Assembly: GCF_050433385.1 (NCBI RefSeq)
Contig: NZ_JBNPXI010000025.1
Location: 1-61,790 of the forward strand
DNA length: 61,790 nucleotides
DNA from: Brassicibacter mesophilus
GTDB lineage: Bacteria; Bacillota; Clostridia; Tissierellales; Proteiniboraceae
Reading direction: 5' to 3'
In this document: positions 1 to 8,153 of the stretch, in pieces
How positions within the stretch are numbered: position 1 is the stretch's first letter
How the letters are laid out: each line of letters starts with the position of its first letter
Position numbers and translations under genes: made by a program
Notes under the pieces: model-generated
The model's input: only the letters and a program-made list of their open reading frames with translations
The model's database searches: none
What the model was told of the DNA's origin: nothing

Positions 1-118
1 TTGCATAAAACACATTAGTTTACATTTAAAAATTCACTTCTACATCTATAGGTTCTTTCTACACCTCTTTTAATCATGAGTTTCGCAATTACCTATATCT
101 AAAAATTATTATCACCAT

Positions 119-165
119 AATAACACAGTTTCACTGACATCGACTGTCAGTGAAGCTGTGTTATT
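119..165. repeat. Long hairpin, 20-bp arms
   Basis: Arms 119-138 and 146-165 are complementary over 20 bp with one non-Watson-Crick pair (T129 with G155) and a 7-base loop. The odd pair is a U-G wobble in plus-strand RNA but an A-C clash in minus-strand RNA. No clear T-run follows on either side, so it is not a textbook terminator, although it sits just past the broken regulator gene. The outer AATAAC/GTTATT ends recur in the hairpin at 46531-46584. Confidence 0.6.
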
Positions 166-225
166 TGATAGTATTCCATAAATTCCGATGCCACGGAAAC
201 AAGTTTTTGCTTGCAACTCTGCTAT

Positions 226-587
226 TCAACTACCTGAACAGCCGTTCCATAAGAAGGTTGAATATACTTTCAATTTTTCATTTGCTCTGCTTAAAGCCTC
301 ATTAAAAGAATATCCTGCTTCTCTTGCAAATACTGCAGCATGAAGGAGCGTTTTTTGTTCTTCTATATCAAAAATTAATGGTGCTTGAATAAGATTGTTC
401 ATCAAGCTATATCCACCGTTTTGACTTGAGTCTGATATAATCGGTACTCCACTGGCACATAGAGAATTAATATAACGGTAAACAGTTCGTATATTTACCT
501 CCAATTTTTCAGCTATTAGCTTTGCAGTTATTTTAGTTCCTGAGTTAAGCATCAAAAAATCGCTAACATATTATCATTATTTGCCAT
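226..587 (-). pseudogene. Broken HTH/WYL-type (YafY-like) regulator
   Basis: A winged HTH (HTH_11-like) followed by the first part of a WYL-type regulator can be read, including the typical stretches VRTVYR-like (here NIRTVYRYINSL) and DIEEQKTLLHAA. Two lesions are visible. A start at 587 (MANNDNMLAIF) with AAGGAAGGG upstream runs into TGA near 550, whereas the family continues -WMLNSG; one missing G restores the frame. The reading frame then ends after about 109 residues, against roughly 300 for full family members, so the WYL effector domain is gone. It lies downstream of the AraC gene on the same strand. I read it as a decaying gene, not a working short regulator. Confidence 0.7.
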
Positions 588-649
588 TAATATGCATCCC
601 TTCCTTATGTGCAGTACGACGGCATGGGGGGTAATACTAATCATCAGCA

Positions 650-1576
650 TTATATTATCGGAAAATAAATGTCAACTTGTGATTTTTCATTCTCTGCTCC
701 TAGAAATCGTTCTGTATAACATTCAAAATCATCGCGCATATCCAGTTTTATATTATTATTAGAAGACCAAGTTCCCCATATGTAATAATAAGTCTGATAT
801 ATGGTATCTATTCTACCCACATGAGTAAACTTAGCATATTTTCCACCTTTAAAATTCTTTATCACTACATTATTTCCAAGACTATATTTTTCGTTTAACT
901 CGAAATTTGCTTTAATTTCACTCCATAAACTAGATTCATTATCTTCCAGCAATTCAATTCCAATAAATCCAGTAGCTTCCGTATTCTTATTAAATTCATC
1001 ATTTGTACAAGAATCACTACATTCAAATACTCCATAACGGGGTGAGTCTAATAAAATGCCTTTCATTTTTGCAATATTATCATTAAATAGTTCCCAATAT
1101 AGTACGCTTTTATTGTCCGCAACACTTGTTGTAAATCTTATTCCAACCATAATTTTATCTGGAACCATTACGATTTCCGGCTGTAACACCTGATTCTTAC
1201 GATAGTATAACTCATCTATGTTAGCTTCTATTCGATGACCAAGTAATGTCTCAACACGATTCATTCGGTACTGCTTTGGGGTTACACCATACCTTTTCTT
1301 AAATGCTCTAGTAAATGCTTCATGAGATTCGAAATGAAGGGATAACGCAATATCTATAATCCGATTCTCTGAATACAAAAGCTCTTTTGCAGCTTCTGTT
1401 AATCTTCTGGAACGGATATAACTACCAATTGTTTCACCCATTACTACAAAGAAGAATCTATGAAAATGAAAATAGGAATAGGAAGTTACACGAGCAACAT
1501 CAGTCACAGAGATAGGTTCATATAAGTTCTTTTCAACAAATATAATTGCTTGTTCAATGTTACGTATGTTATCCAA
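650..1576 (-). CDS. AraC-family regulator with GyrI-like effector domain
   Basis: A 308-residue transcription factor. Residues about 5-105 form the double helix-turn-helix of AraC/XylS proteins (FHFHRFF in the first HTH, then HESHEAFTRAFKKRYGVTPKQYR-type second HTH). Residues about 130-308 resemble the GyrI-like/AraC effector-binding domain that binds small hydrophobic or cationic ligands (GGKYAKFTHVG, YIWGTW and the terminal DIYFPI strand). This Rob/BmrR-like arrangement usually senses drugs or metabolites and activates nearby genes. The start is supported by AGGAGG about 8 bases upstream. Neighbours are a C45-type hydrolase upstream and a broken regulator downstream, so the regulon is not obvious. 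Family certain; ligand unknown. Confidence 0.85.
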   Translation of the reverse strand: MDNIRNIEQAIIFVEKNLYEPISVTDVARVTSYSYFHFHRFFFVVMGETIGSYIRSRRLTEAAKELLYSENRIIDIALSLHFESHEAFTRAFKKRYGVTPKQYRMNRVETLLGHRIEANIDELYYRKNQVLQPEIVMVPDKIMVGIRFTTSVADNKSVLYWELFNDNIAKMKGILLDSPRYGVFECSDSCTNDEFNKNTEATGFIGIELLEDNESSLWSEIKANFELNEKYSLGNNVVIKNFKGGKYAKFTHVGRIDTIYQTYYYIWGTWSSNNNIKLDMRDDFECYTERFLGAENEKSQVDIYFPII

Positions 1577-1656
1577 TGGTAGACCTCCTATTCTAATGAA
1601 TTTATTTACATTATACTTATAATGTTTTCTTCATAATAAGAAAAATCAAACTGCTA

Positions 1657-2772
1657 CTAGAATCTTGGTACTATATTATAAAAATCTTTGGTTACTTTCT
1701 CATATGGTATTTTCATACTAAACTCCTTATCTCGAACATTATCCAGGTTGAACGTATGCCAATCGTTCATTTGTGGAGTACCAAAAGTCATTTCTAAAGT
1801 AAGATCTGTAACATCAAATACCATAGAACGCAAAGTACCAAAGTAATTTTCATAATAATGACAACATAAACCTTTTGGATAGCTTTCCGTTAATAATTCT
1901 TTTATGTCGTCTTTAGATATTAAGTGTTTAGAGTTAAATACATTTTCTATACTTTGGTTTCTTATAAGAGAATTCTCTATCATAATAGGCTCAAAATATT
2001 TTAATTGTTCTAGTACAGTATGATTTGTAACACTAATATAATCCTCTGTGGAATTTTGATTTAATATTTTATGAGCTTTTTGTCCATTTAAGCTTTCAAA
2101 CAATCCAATGGTACCAGATTTATCAGCAATAATTAGATTTATGTTATAGCCAATAGGTGCTCTATTGGCATATTCAATTGCCTCATTTACATCCTTACAG
2201 TTTTCTAAAATGTTTCGAATAATGATCCAGAACTGCAAACCGGTACAACCAGGCTTTTGTCCACCTTCAAAATTGCCAACGGGCATCCCATTAGAAGCTT
2301 GAGAAACAGCAAGTCCACATTCGTTCATACCATCACATCTACCAAATAAATTTACCAAGGAACCTATGTGTTTATACTTACCTACAATTTCTGTAGTTGC
2401 TAAACACAAGTCGTCATAGGAATCTGAGAAGTCATAATTACGCGCCAATATTGTATGACCTTCTGTTGACTTTCTTGGAAGTGCAGCCATCATGCTGCAA
2501 CCTCGTTCCAAATAAGTCATGGCATAAAACAAAGCTTGTCCTTTTGGAATACCTATAGTGTCAGCAAATCCTTGGATTTCATCATTGATTCCAGGCCCAT
2601 ATACATCGAGAAGTTCCTCAATTTCGTTTAACTTATTCTGTGGATAAACATCTGGTGGCATCACTGCAGATTGCATCTTCTCTGGAGTTAATAACATCCA
2701 CCTTGCTAATTGTGTGCCGATTTCATAATTACTTCCTTTTAAAGTTTTGTAGTATGCTTTTATTTCTTTCAT
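1657..2772 (-). CDS. C45/AAT-family Ntn-hydrolase (linear amide C-N hydrolase)
   Basis: A 371-residue protein of the acyl-CoA:6-aminopenicillanate acyltransferase/peptidase C45 family, related to choloylglycine hydrolases. The expected N-terminal nucleophile is Cys92 (ERGC-SMM), and the ARNYDF motif (residues about 110-115) follows as in Ntn hydrolases that bind an amide substrate. If it behaves like the family it would mature by cutting before Cys92, leaving a catalytic chain of about 280 residues. No signal peptide is evident, so it is probably cytoplasmic. Substrates in this family include acylated amino acids, penicillins and bile-salt-like amides; which applies here cannot be told. The start has AAGGTGAG-type sequence a few bases upstream. 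Confidence 0.8.
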   Translation of the reverse strand: MKEIKAYYKTLKGSNYEIGTQLARWMLLTPEKMQSAVMPPDVYPQNKLNEIEELLDVYGPGINDEIQGFADTIGIPKGQALFYAMTYLERGCSMMAALPRKSTEGHTILARNYDFSDSYDDLCLATTEIVGKYKHIGSLVNLFGRCDGMNECGLAVSQASNGMPVGNFEGGQKPGCTGLQFWIIIRNILENCKDVNEAIEYANRAPIGYNINLIIADKSGTIGLFESLNGQKAHKILNQNSTEDYISVTNHTVLEQLKYFEPIMIENSLIRNQSIENVFNSKHLISKDDIKELLTESYPKGLCCHYYENYFGTLRSMVFDVTDLTLEMTFGTPQMNDWHTFNLDNVRDKEFSMKIPYEKVTKDFYNIVPRF

Positions 2773-3193
2773 ATACTCACCTTTCCTTTCGATACTATTC
2801 TATAGTAAGGTGAGTATAGATACTTGATATTTTCTGCGAAACTTACTTTTCATAACGAACATTAATTGACTTTTCACAAAGTGGATTTAATATTATGTTC
2901 AATTGTCAATAGATGAACATTGGGAAAGGATATAAAGGAGCTGTTTTTATCAAGTCATCGCCCAAATTATCCCATATCACTATAAATCACTCAGTGGACA
3001 AGAAACGGTGCTTTTTTGCTCATTTCCTACTTTAAAACCATTCTCAAACCACTACGTGTTGTGGTAGCTTTCTACTTTTTCGCCTCTGAGGTACTAGATG
3101 TCATCAGAATTATATTCTCAGTCGTAGCTTGCTGCCAATCAGCCTTCACTTCTCTTGTCTTCTTGGGCAAGCTTGACAAGAGACGTACACTAC
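2773..3193. other. Non-coding strip between C45 hydrolase and rlmD
   Basis: About 420 bases without a convincing gene. Seen: an inverted repeat with 7-bp arms at 2895-2901 and 2914-2920 (ATGTTCA/TGAACAT), a plus-strand Shine-Dalgarno-like AAAGGAG at about 2935-2941 with no start codon behind it, a weak 5-bp hairpin around 3048-3065, and a 9-bp inverted repeat flanking about 3153-3184 (TCTCTTGTC/GACAAGAGA). A plus-strand frame covers 3016-3315 but runs antisense into the methyltransferase gene and has no ribosome site. Confidence 0.5.
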
Positions 3194-4555
3194 TTACTTC
3201 ACAAGCAGTGTTACTACCTCGCAATGCCCTGTCTGCGGAAACATATCCACAGGCTGTACTTCCACAGTTTTATACCCATTCTCATCTAGATATTTTAGGT
3301 CTCTTGCTAATGTAGATGGATTGCAGGAGACGTATACTACTTTTTCAGGCTGCATTTTAACTATAGTGTCAAGGACTGACTGATCACAGCCTTTTCTAGG
3401 TGGATCTAGGACTATTACATCCGCTCTTATTCCTTTCTTATAAAGCATAGGGAATATTTCTTCTGCAGTACCATCAAAAAACTCAACGTTATCTATTCCA
3501 TTTATCTTTGCATTTTCCTTTGCATCTTTTATCGCCTGACTTACTACCTCTATTCCATATACTTTTTTAGCTCTTTGTGCTAAAAACAAAGATATAGTTC
3601 CTATTCCACAATATATATCAAATACGATTTCATTTCCTTTTAGTTCTGCATATTCCAAAGCTTTGTTATATAATACCTCTGTTTGTATAGAATTGACTTG
3701 AAAAAATGATTCTGGAGATATATTAAACTTCAGCTCATCTATGTAGTCAACTATTTTATCATCTCCATGAATAGTAATAGATTTTGGTCCCATCACCTGA
3801 TTAGTTCTCTTACTATTTATATTATGAACTATACTCCTAAGGTTTGGTATACTTTCTTTCAGCTTGTTTACTAGCTCATCCTTGTAGGGAAGTTTTCTTC
3901 CATTTGTTACAATTACAATCATTGTGTCTGTTGTTTTAAATGATATCTTAGTCAATATATGCCTTACTATACCTTTTCCAGACTTTGAATCATAAGGCAT
4001 TACTTTGTATTGGCTCATATACTCTCTAACTACTTCTGTTACTTTATCACTTATACTATGTTGAATTATGCATGAATTTGTATCAATTATGTTATGACTA
4101 CCTTTTTTATAAAAGCCTATGGAAGTTTTATTGTTAACTAATCCAACAGGTATTTGTGCCTTATTCCTATACCTAAATGGCTTATCCATTCCTATAGTCT
4201 TATGAATTATAACATCATCAAGCTTTCCTATTCTCTTCATGTCATTAATAACCTTATTAGTTTTTATTTCTAGTTGTGCATCATAGCTAAGTCCTTGTAG
4301 CTGACAGCCACCACATATATTAGAAATAGAACACTTAGGCTCTACTCTATACATAGAAGGATTAGTTATCTCTATCATCTTACCTAATGCAAAGTTCTTT
4401 TTAATATCAATTATCCTTGCTTTTCCAGTATCCCCTAATAATCCTCCTTCAACAAAAACAGTAAATCCATCTATTTTTGCAACACCTGTTCCTTCATGAC
4501 TTATATCTATAATCTCAACTTCAACAATATCATTTCTATTAACTGGTAAACTCAT
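3194..4555 (-). CDS. rlmD: 23S rRNA (uracil-C5)-methyltransferase, RlmD/RumA type
   Basis: A 453-residue SAM-dependent RNA methyltransferase making 5-methyluridine in 23S rRNA. An N-terminal TRAM RNA-binding domain (residues about 1-60) precedes the [4Fe-4S] ligands Cys75, Cys81, Cys84 and Cys162. The SAM-binding region (DIYCGIGTISLFLA) and the DPPRKG motif lead to the catalytic Cys411 in SCNPSTLARDL. The length is normal for the family. Firmicutes have RlmCD-type enzymes acting on U747 and/or U1939, so the exact site is not fixed by sequence. A GAGGAG site lies before the ATG. The gene is monocistronic and divergent from the GerMN gene. The 3' end of this gene is a known integration target of mobile elements in Firmicutes. 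Confidence 0.92.
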   Translation of the reverse strand: MSLPVNRNDIVEVEIIDISHEGTGVAKIDGFTVFVEGGLLGDTGKARIIDIKKNFALGKMIEITNPSMYRVEPKCSISNICGGCQLQGLSYDAQLEIKTNKVINDMKRIGKLDDVIIHKTIGMDKPFRYRNKAQIPVGLVNNKTSIGFYKKGSHNIIDTNSCIIQHSISDKVTEVVREYMSQYKVMPYDSKSGKGIVRHILTKISFKTTDTMIVIVTNGRKLPYKDELVNKLKESIPNLRSIVHNINSKRTNQVMGPKSITIHGDDKIVDYIDELKFNISPESFFQVNSIQTEVLYNKALEYAELKGNEIVFDIYCGIGTISLFLAQRAKKVYGIEVVSQAIKDAKENAKINGIDNVEFFDGTAEEIFPMLYKKGIRADVIVLDPPRKGCDQSVLDTIVKMQPEKVVYVSCNPSTLARDLKYLDENGYKTVEVQPVDMFPQTGHCEVVTLLVK

Positions 4556-4626
4556 TGTTTTTCTCCTCTCATTTTCTGCAAATATGTGCAGTATCTTTAT
4601 TGCTATAATTTGTAGGTTTTATACAT

Positions 4627-4654
4627 ATATACATTAATATAAAGAAATGTATAT
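4627..4654. promoter_or_regulatory. Inverted repeat in the rlmD/GerMN divergent region
   Basis: Perfect 9-bp arms ATATACATT (4627-4635) and AATGTATAT (4646-4654) around a 10-base spacer, midway between two divergent genes. It could be an operator. The sequence is very AT-rich, so chance is a real alternative. Confidence 0.3.
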
Positions 4655-4753
4655 CATTTTGCAACATTTTGACGCATAATAATGGTTTATTTTTGTAAAT
4701 TATTGATATAAAATATAATTAACGGGATTAGGACAAGCACAAGGGGGGATTTT

Positions 4754-6097
4754 ATGTTCAGAGCTTTAGGTAATATAGCTATAATTTTATTGATATGCTT
4801 TGCTGCTACTGGTATTTCAATAAATTCATGTCCTGTATTAGATACTTCTTCTTCTGCATTAAATGATGAGATAACTGACATATTATTAGTTACAAATGAC
4901 CAAGTTGAACAGTTATACAATCCAAATAACATAACAGTAAAGTATAAAGCTAACAAGGATGTAGTTTTAGACTTCAGCGAAGACTATTTATTAAAAGCAA
5001 CTATATACAGAGATGATGAAATATACAAAACTCATTATATGCATAAAATTGATAGCAATAAACCACTTGCTATTGAAATAACCGAGGATACACCATATAG
5101 CGTTTCAGTAGATATTTCGCAAAACAAATTGAAGCTTCCAAATGGTAGCTACAGCTTTTCAATAGTACCAAACATATCTGATTCAGAATATAGCGTGGCT
5201 CCACTAATGCTAAATATAAGTTATGAAAGTAATGCACGTTACATACCTGCTACAAATAATGTACCTGAAAATAAAATGCCACTTACTCTTTATTTTTCTG
5301 ATACTGAAAATTCAATAGAACAATTGATCGGTGTTACAAGATACGTTGACTACAATAAAAAGCCTCTTACTACATTGATCGAGGAGTTAAGAAAAGGTCC
5401 TTCTCTTCAATTAGGACTTAGCTTAAATCCGCCAATAGGAGTTTATAATTACATATCTATAAAAGGTTCAACTGCTTATGTCGATCTTCCATCTAAAGAA
5501 AAAATATATACTCAAGATCCTGTTAAAAGTGAAATTGCAATGAACTCATTTATAAAGTCTATTACTAGCTTTGAAAATATAGATAAAATTAGATTTTTAG
5601 TAGACTACAATAAAGCTGATATCTTTTTCAATGGTAATACAATAACTAAAGCAATAGAAGAAGATAATAGTAATAAAGCATACTTAGCTTATAATACAAC
5701 ATCAAGATATTTTTTAGTTGATTGCTCTGTTAAAGAAATAACAGAAGAATCTACCGTACAGAAAAAGGCACACGCTATATTTAAAACTTTAAAAGAAGAT
5801 AAATACTATGGCTTATCAAATACTATACCTGATAATGTTGAGTTGATAGACTATAAGATAAATGATAATACTATAGCTTTGAATTTTAATAGTGAATTTG
5901 TCAATGCTTACGAAAAGAATGAAAATTTACAGAGATTAATGCTTGATTCAATCATTTACTCATTTACAAGCATTGATGATATCGACGATGTATTAATATC
6001 AGTAGATAATAAACCTATTTATACTTTTTCAGGTGTTGATCTTTCATCTCCATTAGGTAGACCACTATATATAAATCCAGAAACTGAAAGTGAATAA
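4754..6097 (+). CDS. Two-domain GerMN (spore germination/sporulation) protein
   Basis: A 447-residue exported protein. Residues 7-24 are a hydrophobic export signal. Cys26 follows in INSC, a weak lipobox (Asn at -2), so it may be a lipoprotein or simply anchored. After a beta-rich segment (about 45-185), residues about 195-310 form one GerMN domain (LYFSD ... LIEELRKGP ... DLPS) and residues about 315-440 a second, more divergent one. GerM in B. subtilis acts in the feeding-tube/engulfment machinery and is needed for sporulation and germination. The gene indicates a spore former. AAGGGGGG precedes the ATG. It is transcribed alone and ends before a hairpin at 6106-6126. Confidence 0.82.
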   Translation: MFRALGNIAIILLICFAATGISINSCPVLDTSSSALNDEITDILLVTNDQVEQLYNPNNITVKYKANKDVVLDFSEDYLLKATIYRDDEIYKTHYMHKIDSNKPLAIEITEDTPYSVSVDISQNKLKLPNGSYSFSIVPNISDSEYSVAPLMLNISYESNARYIPATNNVPENKMPLTLYFSDTENSIEQLIGVTRYVDYNKKPLTTLIEELRKGPSLQLGLSLNPPIGVYNYISIKGSTAYVDLPSKEKIYTQDPVKSEIAMNSFIKSITSFENIDKIRFLVDYNKADIFFNGNTITKAIEEDNSNKAYLAYNTTSRYFLVDCSVKEITEESTVQKKAHAIFKTLKEDKYYGLSNTIPDNVELIDYKINDNTIALNFNSEFVNAYEKNENLQRLMLDSIIYSFTSIDDIDDVLISVDNKPIYTFSGVDLSSPLGRPLYINPETESE

Positions 6098-6105
6098 AAA
6101 AAGAT

Positions 6106-6126
6106 AGCACACCTCTTAGGTGTGCT
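6106..6126 (-). terminator. Terminator, 9-bp stem
   Basis: AGCACACCT (6106-6114) pairs with AGGTGTGCT (6118-6126) around CTT. Read on the minus strand the stem is followed by ATCTTTTTTT, so it ends the aldo/keto reductase transcript. It also lies just past the plus-strand GerMN gene and may serve both. Confidence 0.85.
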
Positions 6127-6206
6127 TAAAAAATTAGAATCAGTATACCCTTATTATTCCATAAGATATTTTTGATTTTAGACTAAAATCAAATATTTTA
6201 TACATA

Positions 6207-7217
6207 TTATCCTAAATTAACTGAAACCTTCTTTAACATTTTCCTTATTGGAAGATCGTATGGACATCTTGTTTCACATGCACCACACTCTATGCAGTCA
6301 CTTGCTTTATGTGCGGAAACTGTATATCTTTCTTTTGACCATTCCTTTAGATTGTACCTTGAATAATAGCCTTCTAATAAGAATTGAGTAGGTATATCTA
6401 TGCCTTGTGGACAAGGAGCACAGTATCCACATCTCCTACAGAATTCACTTCCAAGCTCTTCTGCTTCTTTTAGTATTATACGCCTTTCTTCATCAGTTAA
6501 CGCTTTGTATTCATTTCCTATAGCACTATTCTGCAGGATCTGCTCTATACTATCCATACCTGGTATTACAGCGGATATGTTTTGATTTTCTAAAATAAAT
6601 CTCAATGATAGTTCGGCATTAACTATTGCTCCTCCGGCTAATGGTTTCATAACTATTATTCCTAGACCTAATTCGTGTGCCCTTTTAAATAACTCTTCTG
6701 CCTGTCTTTCAACCGGATTATACGGAAATTGTATTGCTGAAAACTCTTCCTTTTTTAGGGCTATTTCTAATATATTCAAATCATGGCTTGTTATTCCTAT
6801 TTCTCTAATTTTGCCATCATGTTTTGCTTCAATTAATGCATTTAGCGCTCCATTCTCTCCTATAATCTTTTCATATTCATCTACAGTTCTTACATTATGG
6901 AGCTGATATAAATCTATAACGTCAGTTCTTAGATTCTTTAAGCTTATTTCTATGTCTTTTTTCATAGATTTATAATCTCTTGACATTGATTTAGTAGCTA
7001 TTATCCAATTATCTCTGCCCGTTTTCTCTAGGCCGTATCCGATTAACTCTTCGCTTACAGTATAACCTCTTGCAGTATCAATAAAGTTTATCCCCTGACG
7101 ATATGCCTCTTCCACTAGCTTAATTGCAATATCTTTATCTACTCTTTGTATTGGTATGCCACCAAAGCCTATTGCTGAAATTTCAAATCCAGTTTTCCCA
7201 AGAACTCTCTTCTGCAT
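6207..7217 (-). CDS. Aldo/keto reductase with C-terminal 2x[4Fe-4S] domain
   Basis: A 336-residue oxidoreductase. Residues about 1-225 are an aldo/keto reductase TIM barrel (DTARGY with the catalytic Tyr region, KSMSRDY for the Lys region, IDLYQLHN with His). The C-terminal part adds two ferredoxin-type clusters: CRRCGYCAPCP and CIECGACETRCP, each with the final Cys-Pro. This fusion is common in anaerobes, where electrons may pass between the clusters and the barrel; physiological substrates are mostly unknown. The start has AGGAGGGGG upstream. It lies 12 bases behind the fxsA-like gene and is probably the last gene of that unit. Confidence 0.88.
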   Translation of the reverse strand: MQKRVLGKTGFEISAIGFGGIPIQRVDKDIAIKLVEEAYRQGINFIDTARGYTVSEELIGYGLEKTGRDNWIIATKSMSRDYKSMKKDIEISLKNLRTDVIDLYQLHNVRTVDEYEKIIGENGALNALIEAKHDGKIREIGITSHDLNILEIALKKEEFSAIQFPYNPVERQAEELFKRAHELGLGIIVMKPLAGGAIVNAELSLRFILENQNISAVIPGMDSIEQILQNSAIGNEYKALTDEERRIILKEAEELGSEFCRRCGYCAPCPQGIDIPTQFLLEGYYSRYNLKEWSKERYTVSAHKASDCIECGACETRCPYDLPIRKMLKKVSVNLG

Positions 7218-7228
7218 AGTTCCCCCTC

Positions 7229-7624
7229 CTATTTTCTAAAGTAGATATTTATATTTCCCTCTCGAATCATTTTAGAAAACTTTCTTTTTATAAATGCTTT
7301 GTATATCTCTCTAGTACCAGGAAGAACTAACGTAAAGCCAGCTATATCAGTAAGTATTCCAGGAGTCAACAAAAACGCCCCTCCTATCAATACACATAAA
7401 CCGTTTATTAGCTGATTACCTGGAACTCTTCCTTCGTTTAATTCAGATTTTATCTTAGTTATTATGATTCTTCCTTCACTTTTAGCCAGATATGCTCCAG
7501 CTATACCAGTTACTAATACTAAAGCAATGGTCGTCCATGCACTTGTAACCTCTGCTATTTGAAATAGTATGAACAGCTCAACAATAGGAGTTAATGTAAA
7601 GAATAAAATAAGCTTAAAAAGCAT
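7229..7624 (-). CDS. FxsA-family membrane protein
   Basis: A 131-residue integral membrane protein with hydrophobic segments at about 3-20, 28-46 and 75-100. It shows the family's conserved N-terminal TPIVELFILFQ and the glycine-rich GGAFLLTPGILTDIAG stretch. FxsA in E. coli is known for relieving F-plasmid exclusion of phage T7; its normal role is unclear. A charged tail (KRKFSKMIREG) follows the membrane part. It starts one base after the thioesterase stop and precedes the aldo/keto reductase, so the three genes look co-transcribed. Confidence 0.85.
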   Translation of the reverse strand: MLFKLILFFTLTPIVELFILFQIAEVTSAWTTIALVLVTGIAGAYLAKSEGRIIITKIKSELNEGRVPGNQLINGLCVLIGGAFLLTPGILTDIAGFTLVLPGTREIYKAFIKRKFSKMIREGNINIYFRK

Positions 7625-7625
7625 T

Positions 7626-8048
7626 TCAGCTTTCCTCCTCTATACTTTTATTTAATTTATCCCATATACCACTAAACTTCTTTTTTAAATTTACCGGCTT
7701 TAGCTGCTTTGAGACAAAAGCATGTAAAGTGTACCCTTCTGATAACAACACATCATCTGACTTTCTATATATTTCATAATTAAACTTAAGCTTTACTCCT
7801 TTAATACTTGTAACTCTCGTCTTTATAATAATTTCATCATCATATTTTGCTGATATAATATATTTACATCCTACGTCTATTACAGGAAGTAATACGTCAT
7901 TTTCTTCTAATGTCTTATAATCCATTTCAAAAGTTCTAAAAAACTCAGTTCTTCCTATTTCAAACCATGTAAAGTAATTTGCATGATATACTATACCCAT
8001 TTGATCAGTTTCTGCATATCTAACTCTAATGACTGTTTCATTTACCAT
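7626..8048 (-). CDS. Acyl-CoA thioesterase, YbgC/FadM (4HBT hotdog) family
   Basis: About 140 residues with the hotdog-fold 4HBT pattern: RYAETDQMGIVYHANYFTW near the N-terminus carries the catalytic Asp and the Tyr-His-Asn loop. It hydrolyses acyl-CoA thioesters. The frame is open from 8081, but GGAGGG lies six bases before the ATG at 8048 (MVNETVIRV), and family members begin there, so 8048 is preferred. It is head of a tight unit with the FxsA and aldo/keto reductase genes. It follows a strong terminator of pyk, so it must have its own promoter. Confidence 0.88.
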   Translation of the reverse strand: MVNETVIRVRYAETDQMGIVYHANYFTWFEIGRTEFFRTFEMDYKTLEENDVLLPVIDVGCKYIISAKYDDEIIIKTRVTSIKGVKLKFNYEIYRKSDDVLLSEGYTLHAFVSKQLKPVNLKKKFSGIWDKLNKSIEEES

Positions 8049-8112
8049 ATTGTTCCCTCCAAAAATCAAATAAAAACTCATATTTAAATTATACCAATTT
8101 ATTCATATAAAT

Positions 8113-8140
8113 AAAAGGGAATGCAATTACATTCCCTTTT
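8113..8140 (-). terminator. Terminator of the pfkA-pyk unit
   Basis: Perfect 11-bp stem (8113-8123 with 8130-8140), loop CAATTA. On the minus strand it is followed by a short T-rich tail, and it sits 14 bases past the pyk stop. Confidence 0.85.
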
Positions 8141-8153
8141 TGACAACGAAGTT

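Noticed and set aside
3016..3315. 99-codon plus-strand frame
   Set aside because: Antisense to the 3' end of rlmD over half its length, no ribosome site, composition not protein-like.
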